This document shows positions 15,507 through 24,328 of a DNA stretch of 64,000 nucleotides, one piece after another; the stretch's first letter is position 1; each line of letters starts with the position of its first letter. The DNA comes from Elusimicrobiaceae bacterium. GTDB lineage: Bacteria; Elusimicrobiota; Elusimicrobia; Elusimicrobiales; Elusimicrobiaceae. Both the position numbers and the translations under genes were made by a program. The notes beneath the pieces are model-generated. The model worked only from the letters and a program-made list of their open reading frames with translations, was not told the origin of the DNA and made no database searches. The stretch covers positions 62,001-126,000 of the forward strand of contig JAFYXM010000004.1 in NCBI GenBank assembly GCA_017546175.1, in the 5' to 3' direction.

Positions 15507-15536
15507 TTGACCCCAGACCTAAAAGTCTGCTATTAT
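15507..15536 (+). promoter_or_regulatory. Promoter of the pal-cpoB-tolB operon
   Basis: -35 TTGACC (15507-15512), 18-bp spacer, -10 TATTAT (15531-15536). The spacer contains an inverted repeat CAGAC-CTAAAA-GTCTG (15514-15529), a possible operator. Confidence 0.6.
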
Positions 15537-15580
15537 TTATGTGTAGAAATAAATCTATAATGCAACATGGAGACACACAA

Positions 15581-16084
15581 ATGAAGAACTTGTTGAAACT
15601 GACCTTAGTGCTCGCTTTGGCCGCCGGCTTAACCGCCTGCAGCAAAAACGTCAAAGACGATGCCAACGCTGATGCCACCTTGGCCGGCACCTCTACTGAA
15701 ATGGTGTTGGAAGAAACCACTGTGACGGAAGCTATTCCTGCTCAAGTATCCTTGGGTGTGGTACACTTCGCGCTGGACAAATCTACTTTGACCGCCGAAG
15801 CTCGCAAAATTGTTGAAGCCAATGCTCAAGCCATCAAAGCTGCCGGAGACAACTACAGCGTAGTAGTAGAAGGCAACTGTGACGACAGAGGCACCATCGC
15901 TTACAACATTGCTTTGGGTGAAAAAAGAGCCAACGAAGTAAAAGCTTACTACGTTCGCTTAGGTATCCCCGCCGAGAAAATCAGCACCGTTTCTTACGGT
16001 AAAGAAAAACCGGTTTGCTACGAAGCCACGCAATCTTGCTGGGCCAAAAACCGCCGCGCTGATACTGTCTTGACGGCCAACTAA
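15581..16084 (+). CDS. pal: Peptidoglycan-associated lipoprotein Pal
   Basis: This 167-residue lipoprotein has a signal MKNLLKLTLVLALAAGLTAC with lipobox LTAC, a short linker, and an OmpA-family peptidoglycan-binding domain (about 70-165) with GNCDDRGTIAYNIALGEKRA and VSYGKEKPVC. It retains the Asp and Arg that bind diaminopimelate peptidoglycan. Pal anchors the outer membrane to the wall with TolB. ATG 15581 is chosen because GGAG lies just upstream and the lipoprotein signal begins there. An in-frame upstream ATG at 15560 is less likely. It is first in an operon with cpoB and tolB; tolQRA are not in the window. Confidence 0.93.
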   Translation: MKNLLKLTLVLALAAGLTACSKNVKDDANADATLAGTSTEMVLEETTVTEAIPAQVSLGVVHFALDKSTLTAEARKIVEANAQAIKAAGDNYSVVVEGNCDDRGTIAYNIALGEKRANEVKAYYVRLGIPAEKISTVSYGKEKPVCYEATQSCWAKNRRADTVLTAN

Positions 16085-16112
16085 TTGTTTTGAAAAAGGG
16101 GCCCGAACTGTT

Positions 16113-16802
16113 ATGAACAGAAATATAAAAATCTTTTGTTTAGGCGGTTTGGGCCTTTTGTTGTCCGGCTGCATCGCCAGCGAGCGGGATATGGGAACGC
16201 TCAAATTGCAGCTGAAAGAATTAAACGATACCATTGCCGTTATGCAAGTCAACCAGGCAGAGCTTGCCAGCAAAATGGAAGAGCTGAATCAAAACTTGTC
16301 GGTTTCTAATGAAAACCTTTCCCAGTTAGACGCGCAAATTTTTAATTTATCTGCTAAATTGGACGATATTAACGTAGCCGTAAAATCTGGCCAAAACGGT
16401 GCGGAAAATACGGGCGAACAAAAAGTATTGCTCCCTTCCGATATTTTTAACGAAGCCAAAAATCATTTAAACAAACAAGCCTATGATTTGGCGGTTACGG
16501 GGTTTAAACTTTATATTGAGCAGTATCCGGAAGGAGAAAATATTGAGCAAGCCTATATTTACATGGGTGATGCTTATTTTGCCCAAGAGCAAGCCAAACC
16601 CGCGGCCATTGCTTATGCCACGGTACTACAAAAATTTCCTGAAAGTAAAATTATTCCTACCGCGCGTTTAAAATATGCGCGCAGTATTATCCCTTTAGGC
16701 AAGACGGAAGAAGCCAAACGCTATTTTAGTTCCGTCGTGCAGGACTTCGGCTCTAGTCCGGAGGCCCGTCTGGCCAAAGAAGAACTGGCCAAATTAAAAT
16801 AA
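16113..16802 (+). CDS. cpoB: Tol-Pal system protein CpoB/YbgF-like lipoprotein
   Basis: This 229-residue protein has a signal ending in the lipobox LSGC, a coiled-coil region (about 28-90, LKLQLKELNDTIAVMQVNQ) and a C-terminal TPR domain (about 110-229, with AYDLAVTGFKLYIEQYPEG and AYIYMGDAYFAQEQ). This is the YbgF/CpoB layout, but with a lipid anchor instead of a simple signal peptide. CpoB links Tol-Pal constriction to peptidoglycan synthesis. It lies between pal and tolB, 28 bp after pal, in the conserved tol cluster position. Confidence 0.88.
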   Translation: MNRNIKIFCLGGLGLLLSGCIASERDMGTLKLQLKELNDTIAVMQVNQAELASKMEELNQNLSVSNENLSQLDAQIFNLSAKLDDINVAVKSGQNGAENTGEQKVLLPSDIFNEAKNHLNKQAYDLAVTGFKLYIEQYPEGENIEQAYIYMGDAYFAQEQAKPAAIAYATVLQKFPESKIIPTARLKYARSIIPLGKTEEAKRYFSSVVQDFGSSPEARLAKEELAKLK

Positions 16803-16808
16803 ACAGCC

Positions 16809-18104
16809 ATGAAAAATACTTCTAAACTTTTGCTCACCGCCCTGTTGGGGTTGTGTGGTGCGGCGGCTTTGTTTGCCGCGCCGCAAACGGACGTATATAT
16901 TGGTATTACGTCTTCCGGCGGCAAAAAGCTTCCTACGATTGCTATGCCTGCCTTTATTGCACCGGAAACGGCCCAAAATGCGGCCCAAACCGTGCATGAT
17001 ACATTGAGGGCCGATATTTTGTACGGACGTTATTTTGACGTGTCTGAGGATGGACCTGCGTTTGACCCGAAAGATTTAAAAGATACATTAAAAGGGTGGG
17101 GTAAAAAAAGAGCCAATTATATGATTGGCGGAAATATTACGTATGCTGAGCCTTACTACACCATTAAACTTTATGTTTATGACGTAGCTACCCGTGCGCC
17201 GGTGTTTGCCAAAGCATACAAAGGCAATCAGTCCAGCTTGCGCCGCTTATCCCATATTGCTTCCGATCAAATTATCCAAACTTTGACGGGGCGGCGCGGT
17301 ATTGCCGATACCAAAATTGCTTTTGCCAACAACTCTACCAAACATAAAGAAATTTATGTAGTAGATTATGACGGTCAAAACTTAAAGAAACTGACCAATG
17401 ACCGCAGCATTTCTTTGCTGCCGCGTTGGAGCAAAGACGGACGCATTTATTATACGACTTATCGCTATAAAAATCCGGACATTTTTGCTATTGATTTAAA
17501 AGCCGGCAAAATTGCTCCCGTGATTATCCGTGGTGGACTTTCTTTGATTGGCGGTGTTTCTCCGGACGGTAAAGCCTTAGTCTTTACCAGCTCCAAAGGG
17601 GCCAACCCCAGTATTTATATCTATAATTTAGAAACAGGCGAAAAGAAACAGATTACCAACCGCCACTCGGTGGACGGATCACCGTCTTATTCTCCGGACG
17701 GAAAGTTTATTACTTTTGTGTCTAACCGCGCCGGTAATCCGCAAATTTACGTAATGGAGCTGGCTACGGGGCAAACCCGCCCGCTGACCAAAACATTTAA
17801 CTGGTCTGACAGCCCGCAATGGTCCCCTACCGGAGAGTGGATTGTATTTGCAGGCCGTGAATCACCGTATCATCCGTTTGATATTTTCCTTGTGGACTTA
17901 ACGGGTACGCAGTTGCGCCGCTTGACTACGGATGCAGGATCAAACGAAGACCCGACGTGGTCCCCCGATGGGCGCTTTATTGCCTTTACCAGCACGCGCG
18001 ATGGCGGAAGACGCAAATTGTACGTAATGGATTCGGACGGCAGTGCGCCACATTTGGTGGCGGATCTGAAAGGGGATAGCTTTACACCGCACTGGTCGTT
18101 TTAG
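16809..18104 (+). CDS. tolB: Tol-Pal system beta-propeller protein TolB
   Basis: This 431-residue periplasmic protein has an N-terminal signal peptide (cleavage near LFAAPQ), a TolB N-terminal domain (about 25-165) and a WD40-like beta-propeller with repeated blades such as SPDGKFITFVSNRAGNPQIY and SPDGRFIAFTSTRDGG. It would bind Pal and take part in outer-membrane constriction. It begins 6 bp after cpoB. A terminator follows 22 bp after the stop. Confidence 0.96.
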   Translation: MKNTSKLLLTALLGLCGAAALFAAPQTDVYIGITSSGGKKLPTIAMPAFIAPETAQNAAQTVHDTLRADILYGRYFDVSEDGPAFDPKDLKDTLKGWGKKRANYMIGGNITYAEPYYTIKLYVYDVATRAPVFAKAYKGNQSSLRRLSHIASDQIIQTLTGRRGIADTKIAFANNSTKHKEIYVVDYDGQNLKKLTNDRSISLLPRWSKDGRIYYTTYRYKNPDIFAIDLKAGKIAPVIIRGGLSLIGGVSPDGKALVFTSSKGANPSIYIYNLETGEKKQITNRHSVDGSPSYSPDGKFITFVSNRAGNPQIYVMELATGQTRPLTKTFNWSDSPQWSPTGEWIVFAGRESPYHPFDIFLVDLTGTQLRRLTTDAGSNEDPTWSPDGRFIAFTSTRDGGRRKLYVMDSDGSAPHLVADLKGDSFTPHWSF

Positions 18105-18125
18105 GGATTCATTGGTTGTTTTTAT

Positions 18126-18163
18126 ACACCGCGTAGAACATAAGGTTTTACGCGGTGTTTTTT
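18126..18163 (+). terminator. Intrinsic terminator of the pal-cpoB-tolB operon
   Basis: ACACCGCGTAGAAC (18126-18139), loop ATAAG, GTTTTACGCGGTGT (18145-18158), then TTTTT. Confidence 0.9.
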
Positions 18164-18187
18164 GCGATGAAAAAAGTTAGTATTCTC

Positions 18188-18275
18188 CCGTCGGTAAAAA
18201 ATAGTCTTGACAAGCCGTTTTTTTTTTTTGCTACAATTTTTTCAGACGGAAAATTGAAGCAAAAGGAGAATAAAA
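18188..18275 (+). promoter_or_regulatory. Pilin-cassette promoter 2 with 12-T spacer tract
   Basis: TTGACA at 18207-18212, spacer AGCCG-T12-GC (19 bp), -10 TACAAT at 18232-18237, leader TTTTTCAGACGGAAAA, Shine-Dalgarno AAAGGAG. Homology to cassette 1 also extends upstream of the -35 box (CGTCGG then A-rich then ATAG). Confidence 0.7.
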
Positions 18276-18734
18276 ATGAAAAGAGGTTTTACACTCATTG
18301 AGTTATTAGTTGTTGTTTTAATTATCGGCATTTTGTCTGCTGTGGCCTTGCCGCAATATACAAAGGCAGTCACTAAGGCACGCTTCGCTGAAGCTTTTAC
18401 AAACTTAAAGATAATTGCTGATGCGGTAAAAATTTGTGAATTAGAAACAGGTACAAATGTGTATTTTGTTTCAGGCTGTGATTTGATGGAAAACCTATCT
18501 GTTTCTGTTGAGAATGAAAAAAATTTTTACTATCATGCAGGTCCTGGAACAGGGACTAGTGAAACAGTTAAAGCCTGTGCTTCCTATCAAAAGTTTGATA
18601 CGTGTTTGTGTATTCATGAAGATGGGCATTTTTCAGGCTATGTTGGGGATGGGTGTGGTACATCAGAAGAAGCTCCTTTTGATATACTGAAAGTGTTGAA
18701 TTTGGAACAAGAGGATGGTTGTCGTTGTTGCTAA
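18276..18734 (+). CDS. Type IV pilin-like protein (copy 2), cysteine-rich
   Basis: This 152-residue prepilin has the short leader MKRG, cleavage before Phe, Glu5 and the standard hydrophobic helix. The first 62 coding bases are identical to copy 1, but the rest is different. The C-terminal region has many cysteines (CLC, GDGC and the terminal CRCC). It is presumably exported and assembled or displayed through a type II / type IV pilus-like machine whose genes are not in this window. Start chosen from AAAGGAG upstream. The gene stands alone between two terminators with its own promoter. Confidence 0.88.
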   Translation: MKRGFTLIELLVVVLIIGILSAVALPQYTKAVTKARFAEAFTNLKIIADAVKICELETGTNVYFVSGCDLMENLSVSVENEKNFYYHAGPGTGTSETVKACASYQKFDTCLCIHEDGHFSGYVGDGCGTSEEAPFDILKVLNLEQEDGCRCC

Positions 18735-18737
18735 AAC

Positions 18738-18766
18738 AAAAACCCCCGCGGTAAGCGGGGGTTTTT
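18738..18766. terminator. Bidirectional terminator between pilin 2 and the minus-strand gene
   Basis: AAAACCCCCGC pairs with GCGGGGGTTTTT. It ends the pilin gene on the plus strand and the RDD gene run on the minus strand. Confidence 0.88.
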
Positions 18767-18779
18767 AGTTTAACAAAAC

Positions 18780-19682
18780 TTACTGACAAACGGGAACGGA
18801 GATGTTTTGGCAATCTTCGTTAGGGAAGATGTCGCAACAAACAGTTCCGTTCGGTTCGGGCAAGTAAAGCACATAGCTTTCGCCCGTTTCATCTTGGAAA
18901 AGTGCCCGATAGCCCGTTTCATCTTGAAAAAAAGTAATTTCACTTTGGGTAACCGGTTCAGCAATTCCGCCCTGTTGCGCTATGCCGGGCAATACAGATA
19001 CCGCAATTTTGGCCTTTAGGGCCGTAGGATTGGCCGTTTGTTTAGCCATATGCAGCAGCAGGGTAGCACCTAATAAAGCTAATACAGCCACGATTATGAC
19101 AAAAATTCCCCATCTGCTGTGCGTGTCCGGCAAGGAGTCTTCTTGTTTGAAATCAGCTTTAACCACATAAGTTTCGGCAATAAAATCATGCAAGGCTCTT
19201 TTTCGGTTGCTAAAAGGCGCCATCAAGAAACCTATATACAAAGTAACGTAAGATGCGATTTTAGCCAATGTTCTGCCCGTGGCATGGGCAAAGCCGAGGG
19301 CTGCACCCTCTTTGTTGACTACTTTTATTTTAAAGAGTCTTTTGCCCCAAGTGGCTTGATGTTTGCTGCTTTCTTGCCATGAAAAATAAAGCCAAAAAGA
19401 CAGCGCACCCAATACATTCCACACCAAGTACGCCACAAGAATGCCAACAGAATAACCTGCCGCATCGGCTCCCATTTGTTCTGCCTCAACACCTTTTTTT
19501 ACCAGCCAAAATATGACCGGAAAACAAATCAAGGCAGGCGGGACGGCAGATATAATGACGTCTATTAAAAACGCCACACATCTGCTCCAAAATCCGGCGT
19601 AAGGAGCTTCTTTATCAGGTACGGGGCCCGAGGATATTACTTCTTCCGACCAAGGGGTCTTAAGGGTATTTTCTTCGTTCAT
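18780..19682 (-). CDS. RDD-family membrane protein
   Basis: This 300-residue protein contains an RDD domain (about residues 25-165): AGFWSRCVAFLIDVIIS with its arginine and aspartate, two further membrane segments, GKRLFKIKVVN, and the closing RKRALHDFIAETYVV. A single membrane segment follows (about 188-212), then an outward-facing tail rich in acidic residues with four cysteines. The RDD family's biochemical role is not settled, and transport has been proposed. The start at 19682 overlaps the tdk stop as ATGA and has GAGAG upstream. The longer upstream reading is only tdk sequence in another frame. It is last in the long minus-strand gene run. Confidence 0.8.
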   Translation of the reverse strand: MNEENTLKTPWSEEVISSGPVPDKEAPYAGFWSRCVAFLIDVIISAVPPALICFPVIFWLVKKGVEAEQMGADAAGYSVGILVAYLVWNVLGALSFWLYFSWQESSKHQATWGKRLFKIKVVNKEGAALGFAHATGRTLAKIASYVTLYIGFLMAPFSNRKRALHDFIAETYVVKADFKQEDSLPDTHSRWGIFVIIVAVLALLGATLLLHMAKQTANPTALKAKIAVSVLPGIAQQGGIAEPVTQSEITFFQDETGYRALFQDETGESYVLYLPEPNGTVCCDIFPNEDCQNISVPVCQ

Positions 19683-20260
19683 TTGGCTTTTCTCTCTTTG
19701 GGTTTGCGATAGCAACGGCGGCAACGGGCTTGGTAAGCGTCCGTCGTGCCCACTACAATACGTTTGGTGTCTTTGGTCATGCGTTGCGTAAAAGTGGCAG
19801 GATTGCCGCATTTGGTGCAGACTGCATGGTTTTTCATCACAAATTCTGCTTTAGCCATTAAAGCAGCCGTCACTTCAAAGGGTTCGGCGCGATAATCGGT
19901 ATCCAAGCCGGCCACAATGACGCGTTTTCCTTGATTGGCCAACTTTTCACATACGTCAATAATTCCTTTATCAAAAAAGTTCACTTCATCAATCGCAATA
20001 ACTTGAGTATCTTTTTCAACGAGGGGTAAAATTTCAGCGGAGCTTTTTACACAGCAGGCATCTACTTTGTTTTGGTTGTGGCTGATAATGCTGCCAATGC
20101 CATAGCGCGTATCCAAACGAGAATTAAACAATTGGACCTTTTGTTTGGCAATCAGTGCGGTGCGCACGCGACGAATGAGTTCTTCGGTTTTACCGGAAAA
20201 CATACATCCGCAAATTACTTCAATCCAGCCTTGTTTTTTAAACATCAAGTTCGGGGTCAT
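19679..20260 (-). CDS. tdk: Thymidine kinase, type II
   Basis: This 193-residue enzyme has the P-loop GCMFSGKTEELIRR, Walker B-like IAIDEVNFF, the lasso region and four zinc cysteines (CTKCG, CRRC). It phosphorylates thymidine to dTMP for nucleotide salvage in the cytoplasm. Length and motifs are typical. It is coupled to the downstream RDD gene by an ATGA overlap and lies 37 bp after lptD. With deoC further upstream in the same run it gives a deoxynucleoside salvage theme. Confidence 0.95.
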   Translation of the reverse strand: MTPNLMFKKQGWIEVICGCMFSGKTEELIRRVRTALIAKQKVQLFNSRLDTRYGIGSIISHNQNKVDACCVKSSAEILPLVEKDTQVIAIDEVNFFDKGIIDVCEKLANQGKRVIVAGLDTDYRAEPFEVTAALMAKAEFVMKNHAVCTKCGNPATFTQRMTKDTKRIVVGTTDAYQARCRRCYRKPKERKAK

Positions 20261-20297
20261 GTTTCTTTTTCCTCTCTTTTTTTGCGATCTTTAAAAT

Positions 20298-22475
20298 CTA
20301 CATATCGCGCAGGTCATTTTCGCTGCGCCACGGGTACCAGTAGGTATCTTGCGCGTTTTGTTGAGTTTCTTTTCGTCCGTCTTTGCCGCATAACACAGAA
20401 ATGCGGAAAGCAAAAGACAAATTGTCATTTCGGTCTCGTACGGTTAACTCACCGATGGCATCATGGAAACGTTTGGTAAGGCGGATTAATTTATTAAAAG
20501 AGTCAAAAGATCCGCTTTGAATCTGAAAGTCCGTTCCCAAGTCTAAAGACCAAGTGGCATTCGGCAACCGTAAGCCAAAATTGGTAGTAAAGGTATAAGC
20601 ATCGGAAATATTTTTATACAGTGCATAGTCACTGCTTTCGGTAGTATCGTAGTTTGTTAAGCCGATGCCTAAATGCTGTCCTTTGATAATAAAATTGGTT
20701 TGCGCGATAAATGCTTGGTTCTTTTCTATTAAATCATATAAATTCTGCGCAAACAAGTTTATTTTTCCATCGGGGGAGTTGTATCCTGCTTCCAATAAAA
20801 TAGGCTCTACGCGGTGTTTAAGGTGTTGCCAAGAGTTGTTTTGAACGTCGTGATTTGCCAATCTAAAGCCGGTAGCCAAACGAACATAGGTATTAAAAGA
20901 CGGGCGATAATAATTTTCCAAATATAAGCGGTTTCTTTCTTCCCCGTGATCTAAAGAGAAAGTATCCGTTTTTAATGTACCAGTAGAGAGGCGTTTGGTG
21001 TATTGATAACCAAAATCTAATGTGCCGATGGGGGTATCTGTCTGTAAGTTCAAGTCCGTGCCCACACGCCCGACCCAAGCGGTTTTATCATTATAGTCAT
21101 CATCATCTAAAGAAACATGCTGATCATAAAAAACGCTGGGCAAAAAGGTAATCCCTTTTGCTAAACGAATAGATTTTTCGGTGGTCCAACGAGCAGAGCC
21201 TTGTTTTTTCCACTCTTCTTCCATATGAGAGGTATTATTAAAATTCACTTCCATGCGGTGCGTTAAACCCAGCAAAGGATCTTTGAAAGGAAGCAACGTG
21301 TAATCAAGCTGTGGCATATTTCGCTCTTTGGCAATAAAATCACCGCGTTGCCAATCAAAAATATCCATTTGCGTATAGCTTAAACGCAGCGTGGACCGGC
21401 GGCTTTGGCGGGAAAGAGAAAAATTGGTTTCCTGATCCGGAGTAAAAATATAAGGGTTTCCGCGGAAGAAAGAATCGTTAAAATATGGGTCTGATACCAT
21501 GCGGAACTGGGTCTGAAATTGATACAAAGCGCCTTTGTTATTATTAAAATGATCGGAGCTGTCATACATTTCCCACCAGTAACCGCCGCGCATACCCCAA
21601 CGTTTGGTGTCTTGGAGTTGGAAGGGGTGCCCGTCTAAGGTATATTCTTCGTCAGAGCTGGAGCGGTCATTGATATAATACACTTCGCCCGTACCGCGCA
21701 ACGTTTCGCTTTCTACCGCCATTAACTCAAGGCCCAAACCAACACCAGATTTGGTGTAATAGTCCAAATTCACTTTCGGGCGGAAACCGGCCACTTCTTG
21801 GAAAACGTTGGAAGTTAAAATGCCAAAGCCGGTGTCTCCGCTTTGCGTGAAATCTACGTGAGTGGTCCACGGTTTTTGACTGTCTAAAGAACGCCAAAAA
21901 ACAGGCAGCCACATAATGGGGAAACCATCTAATTTAAATACGGCATTGGTCCCAAAAACCCGTTTTTCCGGAGAAACTTTTAAATTTCCCAAGGTAATGG
22001 TATAGTGCGGTTCCGGATTGTCACAACAGGTCAGCACGGCTCCTTTTAGGCGTTCGGTACCGTCTTTCATGGAAATTTCTTTGGCGGAAATTACGCGCAG
22101 GGGGGGGTATTCGGTTTGAATATCTTCTGCATAAAAATCTTTGGTTTTATAATTGACCGATACATTGTTTCCGCTGACGGTAGCTCCCATTCCTTCCACG
22201 GTCATGGGACCGAGGGAGGAAATAGTGGTGTTGACTTGGTCAAAGGTAATGTCTTCGCCTTTGGCGGTGCGGATTTCCCCCGTTTGGGTTTGTTGGACCA
22301 AGGTGACATTTCCTTTTAGGTTAATCTTTTTGGCGGCAGGATCAGCCGAAGCTTCATCTGCGGTAAAATAAACAAACCCCTTCTCTTCGTCGGGTTGAGG
22401 CAGGACATTCTGTTCTGCCCACACAGGTAGAGAGAAAGAAACAAACAATACAAGGAGAAGGGGTAATTTTTTCAT
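20298..22475 (-). CDS. lptD: LPS-assembly protein LptD
   Basis: This 725-residue outer-membrane protein has a signal peptide (cleaved near VWA), an OstA/LptA-like beta-jellyroll (about 30-170, with GNVTLV and AKEISMKDGTERLKGA) and a large C-terminal LptD barrel. It inserts LPS into the outer leaflet. Cysteines at 150-151 (TCCDNP) and one near 696 could form the inter-domain disulfide known in E. coli LptD. Its ATG shares one base with the stop of the ROK kinase gene (TAATG). The presence of lpx genes elsewhere in the window supports the call. Confidence 0.9.
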   Translation of the reverse strand: MKKLPLLLVLFVSFSLPVWAEQNVLPQPDEEKGFVYFTADEASADPAAKKINLKGNVTLVQQTQTGEIRTAKGEDITFDQVNTTISSLGPMTVEGMGATVSGNNVSVNYKTKDFYAEDIQTEYPPLRVISAKEISMKDGTERLKGAVLTCCDNPEPHYTITLGNLKVSPEKRVFGTNAVFKLDGFPIMWLPVFWRSLDSQKPWTTHVDFTQSGDTGFGILTSNVFQEVAGFRPKVNLDYYTKSGVGLGLELMAVESETLRGTGEVYYINDRSSSDEEYTLDGHPFQLQDTKRWGMRGGYWWEMYDSSDHFNNNKGALYQFQTQFRMVSDPYFNDSFFRGNPYIFTPDQETNFSLSRQSRRSTLRLSYTQMDIFDWQRGDFIAKERNMPQLDYTLLPFKDPLLGLTHRMEVNFNNTSHMEEEWKKQGSARWTTEKSIRLAKGITFLPSVFYDQHVSLDDDDYNDKTAWVGRVGTDLNLQTDTPIGTLDFGYQYTKRLSTGTLKTDTFSLDHGEERNRLYLENYYRPSFNTYVRLATGFRLANHDVQNNSWQHLKHRVEPILLEAGYNSPDGKINLFAQNLYDLIEKNQAFIAQTNFIIKGQHLGIGLTNYDTTESSDYALYKNISDAYTFTTNFGLRLPNATWSLDLGTDFQIQSGSFDSFNKLIRLTKRFHDAIGELTVRDRNDNLSFAFRISVLCGKDGRKETQQNAQDTYWYPWRSENDLRDM

Positions 22476-23437
22476 TATTTTTTCAATTCTTGATGAATAG
22501 CGTACATGGCTGCGCCTACACCGCCAATATTGGGGTCTTGGGAAACCATGAGTTTTAATTTCTTAAACGGTGTTTGTATTTGCTGATGATGCAATACGTT
22601 TTCCGTAGCGGGCAAGAAATATTTAGCCGCTCCGGATACGCCGCCGGTTAAGACAACGGTATCCACATCTAAGACCAAACAAATATTGGAAATACCGATA
22701 CCTAAGAAAAAGCCGGTATCTTCCCAGATTTTTAAAGCAAGGGGGCATCCTCTGTCGGCCGCACGGGATACAAGCTCTATTTTAAAATTCTTTTCTTTGG
22801 CTACCATTTGAGCCAAAATAGATTGCGGATGCTCTAAAACGCCCTCCATCACTCTGCGGCGAATACCAATCGTTCCTACAAACGCTTCCAAGCAGCCGCG
22901 CGCACCGCAGCCGCATTGAGGGCCGGTTTTGGTACTGGCAATCTTGGTGTGCCCCACTTCTCCGGCGGTTCCGTTGGAGCCTTGATAAAGCTCTTTGTTG
23001 ATAATTAGGCCGCCGCCTACACCGGTACCCAACGTGATGACCAAGACATTATTGGCTTGGCGGTTTAAAGTGCTTTCATACACCCCCCAAGCGGCCATGG
23101 TAGCATCGTTGGCTACGTGCGGGCGAATGCCGGTCATTTTTTCCAAAATGTCTGCCAACGGCCAATCATCTACATCTTTAAATTTTAAATTGGGATTATA
23201 GCGCAGCACACCGTTTTGATTATCTACATCTCCGGGGGCGCCCACACCTACGGCTACTTTATGATCAGAAAATTCTGCTTTAATTTGATTAATAAATCCG
23301 GCAATTTGCTGCAAAAAGGCTTCAGCACCGTTTTCGTAGTTGGTTTCTACTTTTTCTTTGCGGATAATTTCTCCGTTTTCATTCATTACGTACAGCTTTA
23401 CAAAAGTACCGCCAATATCTACACCAATACCAATCAT
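22475..23437 (-). CDS. ROK-family sugar kinase (glucokinase-like)
   Basis: This 320-residue protein begins with the phosphate-binding DIGGT and has the catalytic-loop VANDATMAAWG, LGTGVGGG, the glucose-binding EVGH and the ROK zinc motif CGCGARGCLEAF. It most likely phosphorylates glucose or a related hexose with ATP. N-acetylglucosamine or N-acetylmannosamine kinase activity is possible. A repressor role is excluded because it lacks an N-terminal helix-turn-helix. It overlaps the recombinase gene by 4 bp and lptD by 1 bp. Confidence 0.92.
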   Translation of the reverse strand: MIGIGVDIGGTFVKLYVMNENGEIIRKEKVETNYENGAEAFLQQIAGFINQIKAEFSDHKVAVGVGAPGDVDNQNGVLRYNPNLKFKDVDDWPLADILEKMTGIRPHVANDATMAAWGVYESTLNRQANNVLVITLGTGVGGGLIINKELYQGSNGTAGEVGHTKIASTKTGPQCGCGARGCLEAFVGTIGIRRRVMEGVLEHPQSILAQMVAKEKNFKIELVSRAADRGCPLALKIWEDTGFFLGIGISNICLVLDVDTVVLTGGVSGAAKYFLPATENVLHHQQIQTPFKKLKLMVSQDPNIGGVGAAMYAIHQELKK

Positions 23438-24321
23438 GGTTTTAGCTCCTTGTTTTTGGGGTGGGCGTGCTGATACACGCTTTTTAATTTGTCCAGCGAC
23501 ACATGGGTATATACCTGTGTGGCCGCCAGTGTTTTGTGGCCCAACATTTCCTGCAAACTGCGTAAATCACAACCGTTGTTAAGCAAGTGCGTCGCAAACG
23601 AATGACGCAAACTGTGCGGGCTTACTTTTCTGGCGATATGTGATTGTATGGCCAGTTGTTTAAAAATATAAGCCAAGCCGTCTCCCGTTAAAGCGGTGCC
23701 GTTTTTATTTAAAAACAAAGGCTCCGTGGGTAAAGGGTTGGCACGGAAAGCCAAATAATTTTTAATAGCTTGCAATGCTTCATCGGTTACGGGAACGTAT
23801 CTTTCTTTATTGCCTTTTCCCAATACTTTTACAACACCGTTAAAAAAATCTACATCTGCTATTTTTAGGCCCGTTACTTCACTTCTGCGAAGACCACTGG
23901 AATAAATAAGCTCAAAAAGAGCTTTATTGCGCATTGCGTAGCGGCCTTTATTTGCGGCGGTATCTATCAAACGGGCGCTCTCGTCTATTGTTAAAAACTT
24001 AGGCAATAATTTTTCCCGCTTCGGAGCCGGCAAAAGCTTAAACGGATTTTTCTCTATTTTTCCCTGCTCCAGCAGAAACCCTGCAAAACTGCGCAAAGTG
24101 GCGATCTTGCGCAAAACGGTGTTTCTGGCGGGCTCTTTTTGGGTCAAATCGGCTAAAAAAGAACGAATAAAACTAAGCGTAAAATCTTGCGGTTTTGTTT
24201 TATTGCGTGCGGCACAAAAATTTACAAACTCTTGCAAATCTTCTCCATAACTTTTCACGGTCATGACAGAATAATTTTTATTTTTTAGTTGTAATAAAAA
24301 AGCTTGTGCCCATTCTTTCAT
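23434..24321 (-). CDS. xerC: Tyrosine recombinase XerC/XerD
   Basis: This 295-residue recombinase has the SAM-like core-binding domain (about 1-90) and the catalytic domain with the full active set: Arg in SSGLRRSEVTGL, Lys in GKGNKERYVPV, His-x-x-Arg in SPHSLRHSFATHLL, His in LGHKTLAATQ and Tyr in VYTHVS. It resolves chromosome dimers at dif sites. I cannot tell XerC from XerD here. It sits 7 bp after topA, in the dprA-topA-xer order seen in many bacteria, which favours the housekeeping role over a mobile-element integrase. Confidence 0.92.
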   Translation of the reverse strand: MKEWAQAFLLQLKNKNYSVMTVKSYGEDLQEFVNFCAARNKTKPQDFTLSFIRSFLADLTQKEPARNTVLRKIATLRSFAGFLLEQGKIEKNPFKLLPAPKREKLLPKFLTIDESARLIDTAANKGRYAMRNKALFELIYSSGLRRSEVTGLKIADVDFFNGVVKVLGKGNKERYVPVTDEALQAIKNYLAFRANPLPTEPLFLNKNGTALTGDGLAYIFKQLAIQSHIARKVSPHSLRHSFATHLLNNGCDLRSLQEMLGHKTLAATQVYTHVSLDKLKSVYQHAHPKNKELKP

Positions 24322-24328
24322 GCGCGGC

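Noticed and set aside
23434-24321. Tyrosine recombinase as a sign of an integrated element
   Set aside because: It lies in a housekeeping dprA-topA-xer gene order, with no attachment repeats or phage genes nearby.
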